Shown here: piece after piece, positions 23,031 through 25,100 of the stretch
Numbering within the stretch: position 1 is the stretch's first letter
Layout: each line of letters opens with the position of its first letter
Assembly: GCA_034721855.1 (NCBI GenBank)
Contig: JAYENB010000031.1
Coordinates: 1-25,100, forward strand
Length of the DNA stretch: 25,100 nucleotides
Direction: 5' to 3'
Origin: JAQIBY01 sp034721855
GTDB taxonomy: Bacteria; Bacteroidota; Bacteroidia; Bacteroidales; ML635J-15
Notes under the pieces: model-generated
What the model was told of the DNA's origin: nothing
Seen by the model: the letters and a program-made list of their open reading frames with translations, nothing else
The model's database searches: none
Program-made: the position numbers and the translations under genes

Positions 23031-24872
23031 TTTATCAGCGCATTTGGTTTGTGCATCTTTAAAATGAAGGATGTAAATTCCAGGTTCAGGGGAGTCAATG
23101 TCTGTTTTTTCCTTGTTTATGTTCACTGAATTGACCAGTTGTCCACAGAGATTGAATATGCTTAGATTTTTCCCGGATGCACCGGTTATTGTTAATTTTT
23201 CGCCTGCCGGTAAAGGGTTAGGGTAAAAATTGACATTTCTTCTCTTTTCTGTCACTAAATTTACATTGGAAGCAGCAGGTAATATCAAGCTGGAGGGATT
23301 GGAAGCATTGTGCCATACCTTATTTAATGCTATCAGCGTATCACCGGCGACATACAGACCCCCACCATCATTGATGTTCCGGTGGAAGCGGGGATAGTTT
23401 GATGACGTGATATCCAGCCTGATGTGATGGCCTACAGGAAATGTCTGGGCTATGTCCGGCAACTCAATTTCGATTTGATAAATTTCCCCCGGCGTGATAA
23501 AGGATTCTGCTGCACTTGTGTAGCCATTGCGAAAACGCATGCGGTAAATACCATCCGCCAATATCATACTTCTGCCATCCGGATACACATCAGTGAGACG
23601 CACAGCAAAATCGGTATCCATCCGGTTGCTTGAAACAAACAACACCACACGGGGTTTTCCTGCCATGCTAACAGGTTCAGGCAATTCACCACTGTCAAAA
23701 ATGACAATATCATCACGGGATTCCACTTCTAATGCCTGGTCATAAGGCCCCTGTTGTAAATCAGCATGCAGCGTCGGTCCGCCAATGGTAGGTGAAGGAT
23801 CACGCGGATCATAACTGAATGTAGAACATGAATCATCAACAGACGGGTTACTGGATGAAAGTGAACCGTTCCCATGCAGAAAAAATGTTTCATCACTGAA
23901 TCCGGAAGGCGGCCACGTTTCTGTTTCATGCCATGCCATGTCACCCATCTGGAAATATTTTACGACTGGATTGGAAGGCCATCCATTGTACGCTTGTAAC
24001 AAATGGTAATCGAAAAAAGCCTGTGCATATTGCTCACTGACATGCTGGGCTGCAGGAAATTCCAGTTCCCCCTGGGTTAATTTACCAATGGTATTGTGTG
24101 CCCATGGCCCCATCATTAGTTTGTGTTGTTCTGCTACACCTACCGGAGATTGCGTCCGTATGCCTTCGAAATAACGGAGCACCCATTCAGTGGCATGGTC
24201 GTACCAGCCGCCAATCATGAGCGTGGGAATATGAATGTCTCCCGGAGCATACGTGGAGTCTTCCACATACGTCCACAACCAATCATGATAAGGGTGAGCC
24301 TCTATCCATATAGAAATACCAAACCCCAAAGCATCCAGTTGTTCCACGTATTCTTCACGGTAAACACCATTGGGGTAATACACCTGGTAATTGTATTCCG
24401 GGCTGGCAACAAGGGGAACAGCACAAATATGATTGGGATGCTGTTCGGCTGCAGTCATAAATTGCACTTTTCCCAGCGCAGATGCACCCCAGGTCCCAAT
24501 ATTTCCATCTGACCAGCTTTGATCTTTAATCCAGTCTATGGCATCATAACCATCTTCCCCGCGTGTGGCATCAGTGTTGGCTGCATCAGCAGAAGCATAA
24601 AATCCCCGCCAGTCCATAACTACCACATTATAAGGACACGCGTCCAGGTCAGTGCCGTAGCCTACTGGTAAATTGTAACGAAAATAATACTTGTTGTAAG
24701 GGGTTTGAACCAAAATAGTGGGGCGTGGCTGTTCGGGTTGTGGGACATATAAATCAGCAGCGAGGCTGTCACCATCACGCATTAGAATCCATACTTCCTG
24801 CGGTGTGAGTGGCTGAGCAATTACAGAAAATCCCATCATCAATGCAAACACGAATAAGACTGTGGTTTTCAT
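23016..24872 (-). CDS. Secreted CocE/NonD-family hydrolase with T9SS sorting domain
   Basis: 618 residues from the start at 24872, which begins the signal peptide MKTTVLFVFALMMGFSVIAQ (an ATG at 24929 would bury it). The alpha/beta-hydrolase of the X-Pro dipeptidyl-peptidase (S15/CocE) type has nucleophile motif GTWGASALG (Ser131), GGWYDHA (Asp225) and GPWAHNT (His259), giving a complete triad. A C-terminal jelly-roll-like domain follows (VGHHIRLDITSSNYPRFHRN). The last about 75 residues form a T9SS type A sorting domain (VNFYPNPLPAGEKLTI, LSIFNLCGQLVN, PGIYILHFKD). It should cross the outer membrane and be surface-bound or released. Substrate, peptide or ester, cannot be read from sequence. 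An outer-membrane-protein remnant abuts its 3' end. Confidence 0.92.
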   Translation of the reverse strand: MKTTVLFVFALMMGFSVIAQPLTPQEVWILMRDGDSLAADLYVPQPEQPRPTILVQTPYNKYYFRYNLPVGYGTDLDACPYNVVVMDWRGFYASADAANTDATRGEDGYDAIDWIKDQSWSDGNIGTWGASALGKVQFMTAAEQHPNHICAVPLVASPEYNYQVYYPNGVYREEYVEQLDALGFGISIWIEAHPYHDWLWTYVEDSTYAPGDIHIPTLMIGGWYDHATEWVLRYFEGIRTQSPVGVAEQHKLMMGPWAHNTIGKLTQGELEFPAAQHVSEQYAQAFFDYHLLQAYNGWPSNPVVKYFQMGDMAWHETETWPPSGFSDETFFLHGNGSLSSSNPSVDDSCSTFSYDPRDPSPTIGGPTLHADLQQGPYDQALEVESRDDIVIFDSGELPEPVSMAGKPRVVLFVSSNRMDTDFAVRLTDVYPDGRSMILADGIYRMRFRNGYTSAAESFITPGEIYQIEIELPDIAQTFPVGHHIRLDITSSNYPRFHRNINDGGGLYVAGDTLIALNKVWHNASNPSSLILPAASNVNLVTEKRRNVNFYPNPLPAGEKLTITGASGKNLSIFNLCGQLVNSVNINKEKTDIDSPEPGIYILHFKDAQTKCADKLLVY

Positions 24873-25009
24873 AACATCATGCTGTTGGTTAGGTATGCTA
24901 AGATACGAATTTAAGTCAAACATTAACAACTGAAGTTTCGCCGTTTATATATAACTAAAAATAAAACAATATAGTAACTGTTCACATTTTAAAATTAAAT
25001 AACTGTTAA

Positions 25010-25046
25010 TTGACCTAATTTCTAATTGCTCTAATTAATCTAAAAA
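25010..25046. repeat. AT-rich dispersed repeat (TTGACCTAATTTCTAATTG type)
   Basis: TTAATTGACCTAATTTCTAA followed by TTGCTCTAATTAATC is related, in inverted orientation, to the GGTCAATTAGAAATTA repeat at about 33-66. It directly precedes the S23-like gene start. Confidence 0.6.
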
Positions 25047-25100
25047 ATGACCAATAAAACTAATAACAAAAAGTGGGATTTAGAAGAAAGAACAGCTAAA
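25047..25100 (+). CDS. Partial four-helix-bundle (S23/IVP-like) protein, 5' end only
   Basis: The window ends inside a frame reading MTNKTNNKKWDLEERTAK. The DLEERTAK segment is typical of the start of four-helix-bundle proteins of the 23S rRNA intervening-sequence family, dispersed widely in Bacteroidota. Only 18 codons are present, so the call rests on this short N-terminus and on the AT-rich repeat just upstream. The biochemical role of free-standing copies is not known. Confidence 0.55.
   Translation, partial: MTNKTNNKKWDLEERTAK

Overview
The window reads as chromosomal DNA of a member of the Bacteroidota, most likely of Bacteroidales/Marinilabiliales type. The sequence evidence is the AT-rich base composition, three genes carrying type IX secretion (Por) sorting-domain modules, a GWxTD-family protein, a Fur-purA pair, TAnnTTTG-type -7 promoter boxes, and several palindromic or 'ACGGATTTCACGGATT'-type dispersed repeats common in this phylum. 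Two 100-N scaffold gaps (7076-7175, 17618-17717) show that it comes from a draft assembly, possibly a MAG.

Layout. 179-1627 is a secreted GWxTD protein. 1734-2160 is a RhuM-family remnant. 2424-3401 is a protein-kinase-fold protein without the catalytic Asp, convergent with a TtcA-like tRNA 2-thiolation enzyme (3417-4220, -). 4393-6039 is a long-chain acyl-CoA synthetase. From 12013 down to 6220 the minus strand carries an exported protein with a peptide deformylase domain, an exported helical/TPR-like protein, MTA phosphorylase, a possible 42-residue ORF, MtnA isomerase and, after 767 bp of repeats, a class II aldolase. The last three enzymes make a plausible MTA/5'-deoxyadenosine disposal route ending in DHAP (the 'DHAP shunt'). 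12599-14455 is a gingipain/C25-like secreted protein interrupted by two in-frame stops. 14461-15348 is an exported protein of unknown function. purA and fur follow on the minus strand (15450-17246). 17247-18253 is a gene-free block of palindromic repeats containing an assembly gap. 18254-20305 is an M13 metallopeptidase lipoprotein, 20688-21305 is plsY, and 21442-22731 is a polytopic membrane protein. Then come a CAU-anticodon tRNA with a terminator, the tail of an outer-membrane protein, and a secreted CocE/NonD-type hydrolase with a T9SS sorting domain (23016-24872, -). At the right edge the first 18 codons of a four-helix-bundle (S23/IVP-like) protein are visible.

The most interesting non-coding signal is a pair of about 210-240 bp elements (7331-7567 and 20390-20600). 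They share three short conserved blocks, but the hairpin sequences between the blocks differ while pairing is kept. This looks like a dispersed structured RNA or palindromic element. The most interesting protein is the exported deformylase fusion, which has a sorting-type domain in an internal position.

All functional calls rest on motif recognition by eye; no database search was run.
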